From NCBI RefSeq assembly GCF_000585395.1, contig NZ_KK073875.1, positions 1,573,774 through 1,637,773 on the forward strand: DNA of 64,000 bases. The letters run 5' to 3'. Under the pieces are notes generated by a model. That model did no database searches. It was not told the origin of the DNA and worked only from the letters and a program-made list of their open reading frames with translations. Positions 35,741-45,450 of this stretch are shown here, in pieces. Both the position numbers and the translations under genes were made by a program. Numbering within the stretch: position 1 is the first letter of the stretch; each line of letters begins with the position of its first letter. The stretch comes from Saccharibacillus sacchari DSM 19268. GTDB taxonomy: Bacteria; Bacillota; Bacilli; Paenibacillales; Paenibacillaceae.

Positions 35741-35873
35741 GTCTGAACCCCCGTCAATTCATTAAAATCTCTCTCACCAGTATAGTAGATCGGCGGCCTG
35801 CCTGCAAAGAAAAGACGCATACCGCAAGGCTTTTAAATTCGATGCAACGCGGCAATTTTGGGGTAAAAAGGAC

Positions 35874-35902
35874 TTTACGCGCCGGATTGTAAACGTTATA
35901 AT
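35874..35902 (+). promoter_or_regulatory. acnA promoter
   Basis: TTTACG (35874-35879), 17-bp spacer, TATAAT (35897-35902), about 90 bp upstream of the aconitase ATG. No obvious CcpC dyad was identified. Confidence 0.75.
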
Positions 35903-35992
35903 TAAAACAGATATTTTTGAAATTTGGTTTCACCCAATGAAACAAACGACATTTAAACTTGCTTCATCCCACTTTCCGAGGAGGTACACCCC

Positions 35993-38713
35993 ATGGCTTT
36001 GTCCGATCAATTCTCCACCGCCCGCACTCTTGAGTCCGGTGGCAAGACTTACCGTTATTACAGCCTGAAGGCACTCGAAGAACAAGGACACGGCAGCATT
36101 TCCAAGCTTCCGTTCTCGATTCGCGTTCTGCTCGAAGCCGCCGTTCGCCAATTCGACGGCCGCGCGATCACCGAGGAACACGTCAAGCAAATCGCGACCT
36201 GGAACGAAGACCGCGACGCGAACAAAGAAATTCCGTTCATTCCGGCACGCATCGTGCTGCAAGATTTCACCGGCGTTCCGGTCGTGGTCGATCTGGCCGC
36301 GATGCGCGACACGGTTAAGCTTGCCGGCGGCGATCCGAAGCAGATCAACCCGCTCGTGCCTGTCGACCTCGTAATCGACCACTCGGTCATGGTTGACGCA
36401 TTCGGTACGGCGGACGCGCTGGATTACAACATCAATGTCGAGTTCGAGCGTAACGAAGAGCGTTACCGCTTCTTGCGCTGGGCGCAAACGGCATTCGATA
36501 ATTTCCGCGCCGTACCGCCGTCAACAGGCATCGTGCACCAGGTCAATCTGGAGTATCTCGCTTCCGTAGCGGCAACGAGAGTGATCGACGGAGAGACTTA
36601 CGTCTTCCCGGATTCCCTCGTCGGCACGGACTCCCACACCACGATGATCAACGGCCTGGGCGTCGTCGGCTGGGGCGTCGGCGGCATCGAGGCGGAAGCC
36701 GGCATGCTGGGTCAACCTCTCTACTTCGTTACCCCTGACGTTGTCGGTTTCAAACTGACGGGCAGCCTGGCAGAAGGCGCGACCGCGACCGACCTGGCAT
36801 TGACCGTCACGGAAATCCTGCGCAAAAAAGGCGTCGTCGGCAAATTCGTCGAATTCTACGGCCCGGGTCTGAGCAACATCAGCCTGGCAGACCGCGCGAC
36901 CGTTGCCAACATGGCACCGGAATACGGCGCGACGGTCGGTTTCTTCCCGGTCGACTCCGAAACGATCAACTACCTGCGCAGCACGGGACGCGAAGACGAT
37001 CAGATCGAACTCGTGGAAAATTATTACCGTGCCCAAGGCATGTTCCGTACCGACGACATGGCCGATCCGGAATTCAGCGAAGTGCTGGAACTTGATCTGG
37101 CTTCCGTCGTGCCGAGCCTTGCCGGACCTAAGCGTCCGCAGGACCGTATCGAACTGACCAACATGAAGAAAAACTTCGAAGACATCGTGCGCACTCCTGT
37201 CGACAAAGGCGGCTACGGCCTGAGCGACGAGAAAATCGCGCAAAAAGTAACTGTCAATCACAAGAACGGCAAAACAACCGAAATGAGCGCGGGCGCCGTC
37301 GTCATTGCCGCGATCACAAGCTGCACCAACACGTCGAACCCGAGCGTAATGCTGGGCGCGGGCCTGTTGGCGAAAAAAGCGGTGGAACGCGGTCTGGTTC
37401 GTCCGGAATACGTCAAAACCAGCTTGACGCCGGGCTCCCTGATCGTAACCGATTACCTGTTCAAAGCGGGTCTGCTCGAGCCGCTGGAAAAACTGGGCTT
37501 CTACGTTGCCGGCTACGGCTGCGCGACTTGTATCGGCAACTCCGGTCCGCTGCCGGACGAAGTGGCTCAGGCGGTCGCGGACAACGATCTGACGGTTGCG
37601 GGCGTTCTGTCCGGTAACCGTAACTTCGAAGGCCGCGTACACGCGCAGGTCAAAATGAACTATCTGGCTTCGCCTCCGCTCGTCGTGGCTTACGCGTTGG
37701 CCGGCACGGTCAACATCGATATGGCGACGGAGCCGTTGGGCTACGACCAACAAGGCGAACCGGTCTTCCTGCGCGATATTTGGCCGACTTCGCAAGAAAT
37801 TCGCGATGCGATCGCGATGGCGATCACGCCGGAAATGTTCCGTCTGAAATACGCCAACGTCTTCACGGCCAACGAGCGTTGGAACGAGATCGAAGTGCCG
37901 GAAGGCGAACTGTACGAATGGGACGAAAAGTCGACGTATATCCAAAATCCTCCGTTCTTCCGCAAGTTGAACGACGGCCTGAACGATATCGCCGACATCA
38001 AGCAATCCCGCGTACTGGCACTCATGGGCGACTCGGTCACGACCGACCATATCTCGCCGGCGGGCAGCATCGCGCCGAACAGCCCGGGCGGACGTTATTT
38101 GGCTGAAAACGGCGTTGAACGCAAAGACTTCAACTCCTACGGCTCCCGCCGCGGCAACCACGAAGTCATGATGCGCGGCACGTTCGCCAACATCCGGATT
38201 CGCAACCAGGTGGCTCCGGGCACCGAAGGCGGCGTAACCAAGTACCTGCCGACCGACGAAGTTATGTCCATCTATGACGCTTCGATGAAGTATCAGGACG
38301 AAGGCCAGAATCTGGTCGTGATCGCGGGTAAAGAATACGGAACGGGCAGCTCGCGCGACTGGGCGGCAAAAGGCACGATGCTGCTTGGCGTCAAAGCGGT
38401 TATCGCGGAAAGCTTCGAGCGGATTCACCGCAGCAACCTCGTCGGCATGGGCGTTCTGCCGCTCCAATTCGAAGAAGGTTCGAGCTGGAAGTCGCTGGCC
38501 CTCGACGGTACGGAAACGTACGATATCCTTGGCCTGAGCAACGACGTCAAACCGGGTGAGAAGCTGACCGTAGCCGTAACCCGCACGGACGGCACGAAAT
38601 TCGAATTCAATGCCATCGCTCGTCTGGACAGCATGGTAGACATCGATTACTACTACAACGGAGGCATCCTGCAAACGGTGCTTCGTCAAATGATGAAAGT
38701 CTCCCAAGACTAA
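35993..38713 (+). CDS. acnA: Aconitate hydratase
   Basis: A 906-residue TCA-cycle enzyme converting citrate to isocitrate with a [4Fe-4S] cluster. Cluster ligands are the Cys in [14 protein letters not shown] and the two in [13 protein letters not shown]. The substrate-binding [17 protein letters not shown], the swivel-domain hinge and the [13 protein letters not shown] active-site loop are all present. Length matches bacterial AcnA/CitB. Bacillus CitB also acts as an RNA-binding regulator when the cluster is lost; that is inference here. GAGGAGG precedes the ATG and a terminator follows at 38829. Confidence 0.98.
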   Translation: MALSDQFSTARTLESGGKTYRYYSLKALEEQGHGSISKLPFSIRVLLEAAVRQFDGRAITEEHVKQIATWNEDRDANKEIPFIPARIVLQDFTGVPVVVDLAAMRDTVKLAGGDPKQINPLVPVDLVIDHSVMVDAFGTADALDYNINVEFERNEERYRFLRWAQTAFDNFRAVPPSTGIVHQVNLEYLASVAATRVIDGETYVFPDSLVGTDSHTTMINGLGVVGWGVGGIEAEAGMLGQPLYFVTPDVVGFKLTGSLAEGATATDLALTVTEILRKKGVVGKFVEFYGPGLSNISLADRATVANMAPEYGATVGFFPVDSETINYLRSTGREDDQIELVENYYRAQGMFRTDDMADPEFSEVLELDLASVVPSLAGPKRPQDRIELTNMKKNFEDIVRTPVDKGGYGLSDEKIAQKVTVNHKNGKTTEMSAGAVVIAAITSCTNTSNPSVMLGAGLLAKKAVERGLVRPEYVKTSLTPGSLIVTDYLFKAGLLEPLEKLGFYVAGYGCATCIGNSGPLPDEVAQAVADNDLTVAGVLSGNRNFEGRVHAQVKMNYLASPPLVVAYALAGTVNIDMATEPLGYDQQGEPVFLRDIWPTSQEIRDAIAMAITPEMFRLKYANVFTANERWNEIEVPEGELYEWDEKSTYIQNPPFFRKLNDGLNDIADIKQSRVLALMGDSVTTDHISPAGSIAPNSPGGRYLAENGVERKDFNSYGSRRGNHEVMMRGTFANIRIRNQVAPGTEGGVTKYLPTDEVMSIYDASMKYQDEGQNLVVIAGKEYGTGSSRDWAAKGTMLLGVKAVIAESFERIHRSNLVGMGVLPLQFEEGSSWKSLALDGTETYDILGLSNDVKPGEKLTVAVTRTDGTKFEFNAIARLDSMVDIDYYYNGGILQTVLRQMMKVSQD

Positions 38714-38828
38714 TACTTTATCAACTCTTAATCAGAGGTTTATGTTCATCTGAAACTCACACGCTTGAGGTGCATTTCAGGTGGACGCAACCTTACCCTT
38801 AATGTTGATCAGGTACTCATTCATCGCT

Positions 38829-38876
38829 TAAAAAAGCCCGCCCTTTTCGCCAAATAGCGAAAGGAGCGGGTTTTTA
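38829..38876 (+). terminator. acnA terminator
   Basis: AAAAAAGCCCGC-CC-TTTTCGC, CAAATA loop, GCGAAAG-GA-GCGGGTTTTT. It lies 115 bp after the stop codon, directly before the GNAT gene. Confidence 0.85.
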
Positions 38877-38918
38877 GCTTATAATAGTATGTTGTCAACG
38901 CTAAAGGAGGAACTTCAA

Positions 38919-39386
38919 TTGTCGCTCCAATCCATAACGATCCGTCCGCTTGCCGCAGAAGAATCGCCGCCCCTGGACCTGCTGCTGCTCGCTGATCCGT
39001 CTCGCCCCATAGTCGAAGACTATCTGAGTCGGGGCCTCTCTTTTGTCGCTGCAAAAGAATCCGCAATCGTTGGCGTATACGTCCTGCTTCCCACGAGACC
39101 GGAAACGGTCGAGCTGGTCAATGTCGCAGTCGATGAATCGATGCATGGGCAGGGAATCGGGAAAAAGCTGGTTCAGCACGCGATTTCGACGGCTCGTGAA
39201 ACCCGTTATCGTACGCTGGAGGTCGGAACCGGCAATTCAGGAATTGGCCAGCTTGCGCTTTACCAGAAATGCGGGTTTCGAATCGTCGGCGTGGATTTGG
39301 ATTTCTTCACCCGGCACTACGACGAAGAAATCTTCGAGAACGGCATCCAATGCCGCGATATGATTCGGATGTCGATGGATCTGTAG
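38919..39386 (+). CDS. GNAT-family N-acetyltransferase
   Basis: A 155-residue acetyltransferase. The acetyl-CoA site is visible as VAVDESMHGQGIGKKLVQHA (motif A, Q/RxxGxG/A), followed by YRTLEVGTGNSGIGQLALYQ and KCGFRIVGVDLDFF (motif B). Start is TTG 38919 after AAAGGAGG; an in-frame ATG at 38889 lies before that site and is rejected. It converges with another GNAT gene, ending 4 bp away. Acceptor unknown. Confidence 0.85.
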   Translation: MSLQSITIRPLAAEESPPLDLLLLADPSRPIVEDYLSRGLSFVAAKESAIVGVYVLLPTRPETVELVNVAVDESMHGQGIGKKLVQHAISTARETRYRTLEVGTGNSGIGQLALYQKCGFRIVGVDLDFFTRHYDEEIFENGIQCRDMIRMSMDL

Positions 39387-39390
39387 GCAA

Positions 39391-39903
39391 TCAGACGCTT
39401 TGGGGGACCAGTTCTTTTTCCATGATAAAGTCGTCCATTACGAATCCGTTGCCGATGTCAGCCACTTGTTCGCGCACGGTACGGAATCCTTTTTTCTCGT
39501 AAACGGCGATGCTGGAGCGGTTGTCGCGATTGACGGTCAACCAGATATGGCTCAAGCCGGAATCGGTGCAGAGTTGTTCGAGAAAAGCGTCCGCTTTGCT
39601 CGCATAGCCTTTGCCGCGATGCTCGCGGGCGATGTAGAACTTGCTCAAAAACATTTTGCCGTCTTCCTGCTTGAATGCCATGTAGCCGACCGGGGTCGAA
39701 CCGTTTTGCATCAAGTAGTACGCGTAGCCTTCACTTTGAATCTGCTGCTGAATTGCGGGTACCGATTGGTATTTGTCCACCATGTAGGTGATCTGTTCGC
39801 GCGTGATGAGGGTGATATAGTGCTCGTGCCAGATGTCCGAAGCCAGCGCGGCCACTTGCTCGATTTGCTGCATACCGGAAACTTGAGAAAACGTGATCGT
39901 CAT
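39391..39903 (-). CDS. GNAT-family N-acetyltransferase
   Basis: A 170-residue acetyltransferase with motif A in LSKFYIAREHRGKGYASKAD and motif B in IWLTVNRDNRSSIAVYEKKG. The ATG follows CAGGAGG. It is convergent with 38919-39386 with only 4 bp between stop codons and no terminator in the gap. Hairpin repeat copy B lies upstream of it. The acceptor (amine, antibiotic or protein) is unknown. Confidence 0.87.
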   Translation of the reverse strand: MTITFSQVSGMQQIEQVAALASDIWHEHYITLITREQITYMVDKYQSVPAIQQQIQSEGYAYYLMQNGSTPVGYMAFKQEDGKMFLSKFYIAREHRGKGYASKADAFLEQLCTDSGLSHIWLTVNRDNRSSIAVYEKKGFRTVREQVADIGNGFVMDDFIMEKELVPQSV

Positions 39904-39979
39904 GATAAGCCTCCTGCTTTTCTTTGGATAATGATCTATGATAGCTGAAAAAGCAACCGAAGCGCAAAGAGTGGCGGGG

Positions 39980-40159
39980 GAAGCGAGAAGACTCCGAGAG
40001 AAATTCGTTCCGGTCGCGTGTTGAAATCGGGAAAACTGATTGAACTTTTATTTGTATTTTCCCGATTTCAAAGGCGATCTATAGCATAAGCTTCCGAAGT
40101 GCATTTCTTCGAAATGCTTTAGCTCCTTCACTGAATTTCTCCCTCCGTCTTCTCGCTTC
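39980..40159 (-). repeat. Hairpin repeat family, copy B
   Basis: Outer arms GAAGCGAGAAGACTCCGAGA and the complement of CTCCCTCCGTCTTCTCGCTTC; inner stem GAAATCGGGAAAA / TTTTCCCGATTTC. Its sequence is the reverse complement of copy A, with a 45-bp insertion containing a GCATTTC-TTC-GAAATGC stem that is also found in copies D and F. Outward GGCTTTCTTGAC matches the flank of copy A. Confidence 0.8.
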
Positions 40160-40188
40160 TAGTTACGTTAGGCTTTCTTGACAAGTTG

Positions 40189-40226
40189 AAGACCTTGTTT
40201 TCCGCCTAGGCGGAAAACAAGGTCTT
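40189..40226. terminator. Perfect 38-bp palindrome, terminator-like
   Basis: AAGACCTTGTTTTCCGCC followed by its exact reverse complement, with no loop bases other than the centre. It follows the end of the phosphoesterase gene (minus strand), separated from it by 50 bp; the T tract is short. Confidence 0.65.
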
Positions 40227-40275
40227 TTGCGTTGCCGTTTCGGCGAAGAAGCTTCGGTAAAACGGTACCCTCGAC

Positions 40276-41016
40276 TTATAATGCTTGAGGAGGATTAGCG
40301 GGGACTTGAGGAGTCGCGGCGGAAGTCGGTAATTGAATTTTACGGCGGCGAACGTCTAGGTAAAGACGGTCGGGGGCCGTCGAGCAGGAGTAGGTTATGG
40401 CATTGGTCAGGTCGATTAAGGTCAGGCGCAGGCCGTGTTTGGCGCCGGTGTCGATCGCGATTTTGCCGGGGCGGGTCCAGATGGAACCTGGGGTTGCGCC
40501 GAGTTTGAAAGTTGGCGTGTGACCGAATACGATGGTTCGTCCGGCGATTCGGTCGTTTCCGTTAAAATCCTGCTCGCCGGAGTTCCAGAAAGGTTCGCGG
40601 ATTTCGATCATGTCGCGAAGCGTCTGCTGCTCCAACGGGATGCCGGGACGAAATCCGGCATGTACGAACAGAAAGCCATTTGCTTCGGCGCATGCCGGAA
40701 GGTGACGCAGCCAGTCGAGCTTGGATTCGATCCGAAGACGCACTGACGGTTCAAGCGCCAATAATTTTAATTCATGGTTGCCGGGTAGAGCAATAGCTCC
40801 CTCGTTGGTTAATTCGATGATACGGTCAAGGATGTTCCAGGTATCCGGGGCAGTATCGATGTAATCGCCGCCCAGAATCAATTGATCCTTGTTCGGATTG
40901 TATCCGGCCTCCCGCAGCAGGAGATCTAATCCTTCGCCGTGCCCGTGAATATCGGATATGGCGAGAAGTCGTTCGAACTTCCGGGCGGGAGTCGCAGGTA
41001 GATTGGAAGGGTTCAT
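40276..41016 (-). CDS. Metallophosphoesterase, PP1/PrpE-like
   Basis: A 246-residue calcineurin-like phosphoesterase. Metal-binding motifs occur in order: AISDIHGH, LGGDYIDT (GD.vD), LPGNHE (GNHE), then FVHAG and FGHTPT. This set is typical of bacterial Ser/Thr protein phosphatases and diadenosine tetraphosphatases. The ATG at 41016 follows CAGGAG; the upstream in-frame extension is Pro-rich and unsupported. It stands next to the ABC importer but faces the same way after a 190-bp gap, so a functional link is not obvious. Confidence 0.88.
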   Translation of the reverse strand: MNPSNLPATPARKFERLLAISDIHGHGEGLDLLLREAGYNPNKDQLILGGDYIDTAPDTWNILDRIIELTNEGAIALPGNHELKLLALEPSVRLRIESKLDWLRHLPACAEANGFLFVHAGFRPGIPLEQQTLRDMIEIREPFWNSGEQDFNGNDRIAGRTIVFGHTPTFKLGATPGSIWTRPGKIAIDTGAKHGLRLTLIDLTNAITYSCSTAPDRLYLDVRRRKIQLPTSAATPQVPANPPQAL

Positions 41017-41205
41017 GGTGGGTGCTCCTGGGGGCGAGGGGATTTCAATAGGCGCTCCGGGTTGTTTTCCTACGGAAAGCCAAAAGTCGCTTCTATCGAA
41101 ATCCCCTCGCCTGGTGGTTTGGGTTAGTTCAACGGCTTGGGGCGTTGGACGGCTTGGGGCGTCCAGGTGAACGCCCCAAGCGTTCAAACAATTTTAAGAT
41201 AACAT

Positions 41206-42468
41206 TCAAGCACGGTACAACAATGCGGCTTGGGCCGGGAGGGTTAATGTGACCTCTTGACCCGGGGTTACGGGTGAAGCGTGAAGCAGGTAAGCACGGT
41301 CTCCGGCTTGGGTCTCGGCCAGGGAGCGCCAGCGGGTACCTTCGAAGGTACCGTGTACGATGCGGAACGTTAGGGTTCCGGCAGGCGCAAATTCATGCAG
41401 GGATGCTGCTTCGGAAGAAGCGTTGACGGCTTCGAGATGGCTTGGGTTGAGGCTATGGGCATGTCTGGAAATCAATGCTAGTTCGGCTTCGGTTTTGAGT
41501 TCTTCCGGGCGGAAACGCAGTTCGCCGCGCTCGCCGGGCTGCGGAGCTTCGCCCGAGCCGCAAAAGATGCCGGGAACCAGACCTGCGTCCGTGCGCAGGG
41601 CAAGCCTGCCGCCGGAGACGGATTCGAACGTTCCTTCCAAGCGATTGATTGCGCCGAGCAGCGAAGCGGCTTCGCGGCTTGCCGGGCGGCCGAAGCATTC
41701 TTCCGGGGAAGCAAATTGGTCGATGGCGCCTTCTCGCATGATGAGCAAGCGGTCGGCCATGGCGAAAGCTTCTTCGGGATCATGCGTGACATGGAACACG
41801 CTAATGCCGAGGCGCCGGAACAACACCGCCATTTCGGTGCGCATCTCGATGCGCAAACGCATGTCGAGATTGGACAGCGGCTCGTCGAGCAGCATCAGGC
41901 GAGGCTCGGTGACGATAGCGCGCGCGATCGCCACACGCTGCTGTTGGCCGCCGGACAATTGCGGCGGCAGTCGGTCTTGCAGACCGTTCAGACGCAGTAA
42001 GTCCAACGCCTCCTCAACCTTAGCTCGAATCGCTGCACGATCCATTTTTTTCTGTTTCAACCCATAAGCAATATTGTCGAACACGCTCATATGCGGCCAA
42101 AGGGCGTAATCTTGGAAGACCATGTTCACGCCGCGTTTTTCCGGAGGAATCATGCCGGATGCGGAAGCGATGCGTTGGCCCGACAATAGAATCTCGCCGC
42201 CGTCCGGCTTCGCCAGTCCCGCCACCAGTTGGAGCAACGTCGATTTGCCGCAGCCCGACGGGCCGAGCACGCTGATGATCTCGCCTTCGCGCAGATCGAG
42301 GGATACGCCTTTGAGCGCTTGGAATTTGCCGTAGTGTTTTTTGACGTCGCGGATATCCAGCAGCAACGGAGCAGTTGAAGCACTCCTTCTTCCGTTAGAG
42401 GATTCCGGGACTTCGCTGGATGCCTGGCGACGGCCTTCCGGGTTGATCTTTTCATTCAATGCGCTCAT
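41206..42468 (-). CDS. ABC importer ATPase, iron/phosphonate/spermidine type
   Basis: A 420-residue ATPase. Walker A LGPSGCGKSTLL, Q-loop NMVFQDYALWPH, signature LSGGQQQRVAIARAI, Walker B LMLLDEPLSNLD and H-loop VTHDPEEAF are complete, and a TOBE-like C-terminal domain (about 290-415) follows. A low-complexity 35-residue N-terminal segment precedes the domain. Its ATG (42468) overlaps the permease stop by 4 bp (ATGA). Sequence type matches the FbpC/PotA/PhnT group; substrate is set by the binding protein at 44160-45269. Confidence 0.9.
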   Translation of the reverse strand: MSALNEKINPEGRRQASSEVPESSNGRRSASTAPLLLDIRDVKKHYGKFQALKGVSLDLREGEIISVLGPSGCGKSTLLQLVAGLAKPDGGEILLSGQRIASASGMIPPEKRGVNMVFQDYALWPHMSVFDNIAYGLKQKKMDRAAIRAKVEEALDLLRLNGLQDRLPPQLSGGQQQRVAIARAIVTEPRLMLLDEPLSNLDMRLRIEMRTEMAVLFRRLGISVFHVTHDPEEAFAMADRLLIMREGAIDQFASPEECFGRPASREAASLLGAINRLEGTFESVSGGRLALRTDAGLVPGIFCGSGEAPQPGERGELRFRPEELKTEAELALISRHAHSLNPSHLEAVNASSEAASLHEFAPAGTLTFRIVHGTFEGTRWRSLAETQAGDRAYLLHASPVTPGQEVTLTLPAQAALLYRA

Positions 42469-44150
42469 GCGCTCGCCTCTTTTCTGCGGAGTAATCGTTC
42501 GAGAATCATGATGATGCAGACGACGAGGCCGCCTCCCGCAACGGTCGCTGCCGAAGCATACCCGAAGCGCAGATCTTCGAACGCGTCGTCGATGGCTACC
42601 GGCAGCGTTTCGAAGTTCGGCGGGAACAGGATTGAGTTGACGGCCAGATCGAACACGCAAGCGCCGAATGCCGCAAGTCCTGCCGAGATCAACGCGCCGC
42701 GCACCAACGGAGCCAGGATATGCCGGATGCGGCTGATCAGCGAGCCTCCCTGCATCTGGGCCGCGTCGAGCAGGCTTTCCGGTACCTTCGCCATTGCTCC
42801 GGTCATGACGCGGGTGATCACCGGAATCGCGCCCGCGATCGCCGCCAATACGAGAATGCCGGGCTTCCCGTACAAACGGATGCCCAGGCTTTCCAGCCAC
42901 GGTTGGTTCCAGACGAAGATGTAGCCGATGCCGAGCACGACGCCGGGGACGGCGAACGAGATCAAGGATGCGGTCTCAATGCCGCGTTTGAACCGGAATC
43001 TTGAATACGATAGGACGAAGCTTGCACCCAAGCCCACGACTAGACCGATAACAGCTGCCGATCCGGCGATCAGAAGCGAGCGTCCGAGACCCGGTAACAG
43101 CGAACTTCCTTCAGAGAGCAACGATGCATAGTTTTGCAAGGTCAGGTTGGAAGCCGTCAAGCCGTTCGTTTGGATCTTGAGCAAAGAGGTCACGATGCTC
43201 GATCCAATCGGAATCCCGATCACGACGAATAGAAGCAGCGCGTTTCCGATTGCCAGTGCCCATGTCATGCGGCGCCCGGCAGGCTTCGGAACGGAAGGCA
43301 CGGCGCGTCCGCTTAACACGTCATAACGCGAGCGGCGCAGCACCCAGAATTGTAACAGCATCGCGACCGCAATCAAGGCAACCAAATATAAGGAAAGTAC
43401 GCCGGCCATATCAAAGCGAATCGGCGACGTATAAATGGCAGAGTAAATGGAATACGGTAACGTCGGGAAACGATATACGGCCGCTACGGCGGACGGAAGG
43501 CCGAAATCGCCGATCGTGTCCATGAAGACGAGCGCCATACCCGAAAGAATTGCCGGAAGCAGCAGAGGCGCCTGAACCGTCCTCCATACTTTAAAAGGAC
43601 CTGCTCCGCACAGCCGTGCCGCGTCGGATAACATTTCAACTTTCCATTCCATGGCCGCCTTCACGCTTAAGTAGGCCAACGGGAACTTGCTCAAAGTCAT
43701 GATGACGATCAGGCCGGCCGGTTGGAAAACCGCTGCCGTGACCCAATGCCATCCGAATAGGGAAGCCGCCAATCCGTTGCCTGTCGAGAACATGATCCAA
43801 CCTTGCGCCAGAATGAACGAAGGCATGATAAACAACACCCAGACCGCGGCATCCAGCCATCTCGCGCCGGGGAACTTCCATTGCATGCGCGCCATCGCCA
43901 GCACCGTGCCGAGAAGCGTACCGAGCACAGCCGTGCCGAGACCGAGGATCAGCGAATTCTCCAGCGATTTGCGCCATAACGGACGTTCAAACAATTCCAA
44001 CAGCAGGCCGATATCTCCGAAGTTCAGTGAGCCGAAGAAAATCCCGGGCAGCAGCACCTGAATGATGACTGCCGCCAGCGGGAAAAGAACCAGCACGGCC
44101 AGAACGATCGTGACGATCCAGCCGAGCTTATTTGCGTTTAATCGAAGCAT
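42465..44150 (-). CDS. ABC importer permease, fused two-domain type
   Basis: A 561-residue permease with about 12 membrane segments in two homologous halves, each with an EAA loop (ARLCGAGPFKVWRTVQAPLL and AAQMQGGSLISRIRHILAPL). One-chain double permeases of this kind serve ferric iron (FbpB) and 2-aminoethylphosphonate importers. It starts 9 bp after the binding-protein stop with little ribosome binding site, suggesting translational coupling, and overlaps the ATPase gene. Confidence 0.9.
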   Translation of the reverse strand: MLRLNANKLGWIVTIVLAVLVLFPLAAVIIQVLLPGIFFGSLNFGDIGLLLELFERPLWRKSLENSLILGLGTAVLGTLLGTVLAMARMQWKFPGARWLDAAVWVLFIMPSFILAQGWIMFSTGNGLAASLFGWHWVTAAVFQPAGLIVIMTLSKFPLAYLSVKAAMEWKVEMLSDAARLCGAGPFKVWRTVQAPLLLPAILSGMALVFMDTIGDFGLPSAVAAVYRFPTLPYSIYSAIYTSPIRFDMAGVLSLYLVALIAVAMLLQFWVLRRSRYDVLSGRAVPSVPKPAGRRMTWALAIGNALLLFVVIGIPIGSSIVTSLLKIQTNGLTASNLTLQNYASLLSEGSSLLPGLGRSLLIAGSAAVIGLVVGLGASFVLSYSRFRFKRGIETASLISFAVPGVVLGIGYIFVWNQPWLESLGIRLYGKPGILVLAAIAGAIPVITRVMTGAMAKVPESLLDAAQMQGGSLISRIRHILAPLVRGALISAGLAAFGACVFDLAVNSILFPPNFETLPVAIDDAFEDLRFGYASAATVAGGGLVVCIIMILERLLRRKEASA

Positions 44151-44159
44151 AGTGGCCGC

Positions 44160-45269
44160 TTATTGAATCGCCTGATCGGCGAACCATTGTTTGATTTCCG
44201 CTTCATGCTCGCTGGCCCAAGCAGCATCGGCGATGTTCAGTTTGGCATCCGGTTCGCGGTCTTCCTTCGTTTCCACGCCTTCCGCGGACGGTTCGAAGTA
44301 GCTCTCGTCGCCTTCATTGATCAGCTGCTGCTGAACTTCGGGATCAAGCAGGAAGTTGACGAATTCTTTGGCTACGGCCGCATGCTTCGTGTCCTTCTGA
44401 ATCGCCGCTACGCGTACCGAACCCGGCGCTCCTTCTTCCGGCCAAATGATCTCAATCGGCTCCCCCGCGTTTACGAGCGAGTAGGCATTCGTTTCTTGCA
44501 GCATCGCTACGTCCACTTCTCCGGCGGTCAGCGCTTGAGCGACCTGCGGATTTTTCGGATACACGCGCATTCCGTTTTGCATCATCGTACCGAAGTAGTC
44601 CTGTCCGCCTTCCATGCCTTTATTTTCGAAGAACCACGACACGAACGGATAAGCCGGAGCCGCGATCGCAGGATCTGCCGTTCCGATCAGATCTTTGTAC
44701 GTATCCTTGGTCAAGTCTTCCCACGATTTCGGAGCGTCGGCTTCGGAGATTTCGTTCGTGTTATACACGAGTACGCCTGCCGCATGCGCGCCTGTCGGAT
44801 AATACGATTTGTCGTCCGGTACTTGCGCTTCAAAGGTGTCTTTCAGGTTGCCTACGTTTTCCGGCGTCCAGTCTTGCAGCAGTTGTCCCTTCTGATCCAG
44901 TCCGTATACGGAAGGCATGGAGTCGATCCAGAGAACGTCCCACTGCGGGTTGCCTTTTTCCGCTTCGACTCTCGACATGATCTCGGCACCGTTACCAACC
45001 ACGACGTTCAGCTTGTAACCTGTCTTCTTCTCGAACATGTCGCCGATCACCGCATCGAAATCGTTCAGGTAGACCGTGATTTCCTCGCCGGCTGCGGGTT
45101 TTGCATCTGCTGTTGCCGTAGTTTCCGTAGATGTTGTCGCTGCCGTTGCTGCCGCAGCGTCGGTCGAAGCCTGAGCCGTCGGTTGACTTGCTCCGTTGCC
45201 GCATGCTGTCGTAAAAGTGAGAAGTAGCAGTCCAAGCGTCGCAGCCGATTTCGTTTTCCAAAGTTTCAT
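44160..45269 (-). CDS. ABC importer substrate-binding lipoprotein
   Basis: A 369-residue lipoprotein: signal with lipobox ending TTAC near residue 22, a Ala/Thr-rich linker (about 25-60), then a type II periplasmic-binding fold (ITVYLNDFDAVIGDMFEKKT, WDVLWIDSMPSVYGLDQKGQ, AAGVLVYNTNEI). It groups by eye with iron(III) and aminoethylphosphonate binders; the tyrosine ligands of ferric-binding proteins were not identified with confidence. The ATG at 45269 follows AGGAGG. First gene of the three-gene importer operon, divergent from lysR. Confidence 0.88.
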   Translation of the reverse strand: MKLWKTKSAATLGLLLLTFTTACGNGASQPTAQASTDAAAATAATTSTETTATADAKPAAGEEITVYLNDFDAVIGDMFEKKTGYKLNVVVGNGAEIMSRVEAEKGNPQWDVLWIDSMPSVYGLDQKGQLLQDWTPENVGNLKDTFEAQVPDDKSYYPTGAHAAGVLVYNTNEISEADAPKSWEDLTKDTYKDLIGTADPAIAAPAYPFVSWFFENKGMEGGQDYFGTMMQNGMRVYPKNPQVAQALTAGEVDVAMLQETNAYSLVNAGEPIEIIWPEEGAPGSVRVAAIQKDTKHAAVAKEFVNFLLDPEVQQQLINEGDESYFEPSAEGVETKEDREPDAKLNIADAAWASEHEAEIKQWFADQAIQ

Positions 45270-45384
45270 GAATGAGTAAGCCTCCTGTATCCGTCTGGAT
45301 TTCTTTCTTGCTTTCACTTTATCAGGGCAATGTAAGAACGTCGTAAAGCGTAACGAGGAGTTTTATTAAATCTATCTATACGTA

Positions 45385-45413
45385 TTGTTTTTAATCAAGA
45401 TAAATTCTATACT
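45385..45413 (+). promoter_or_regulatory. Promoter of the divergent LysR gene
   Basis: TTGTTT (45385-45390), 17-bp spacer, TATACT (45408-45413), 37 bp upstream of the ATG. The shared 180-bp divergent region is where LysR would bind to control the importer; a precise T-N11-A box was not assigned. Confidence 0.7.
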
Positions 45414-45450
45414 TCGAGCGTGATAGACGTTTGGGGGAGGAAAAAGAAGC

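Noticed and set aside
36521-38707. 728-codon antisense open frame inside acnA
   Set aside because: Mirror frame of a high-GC3 gene; contains no recognisable domain and lacks a ribosome binding site.
42469-42900. N-terminal extension of the ABC ATPase at 41206
   Set aside because: Overlaps the end of the permease gene in another frame; Arg-rich shadow. The ATG at 42468 overlaps the permease stop in a normal ATGA.
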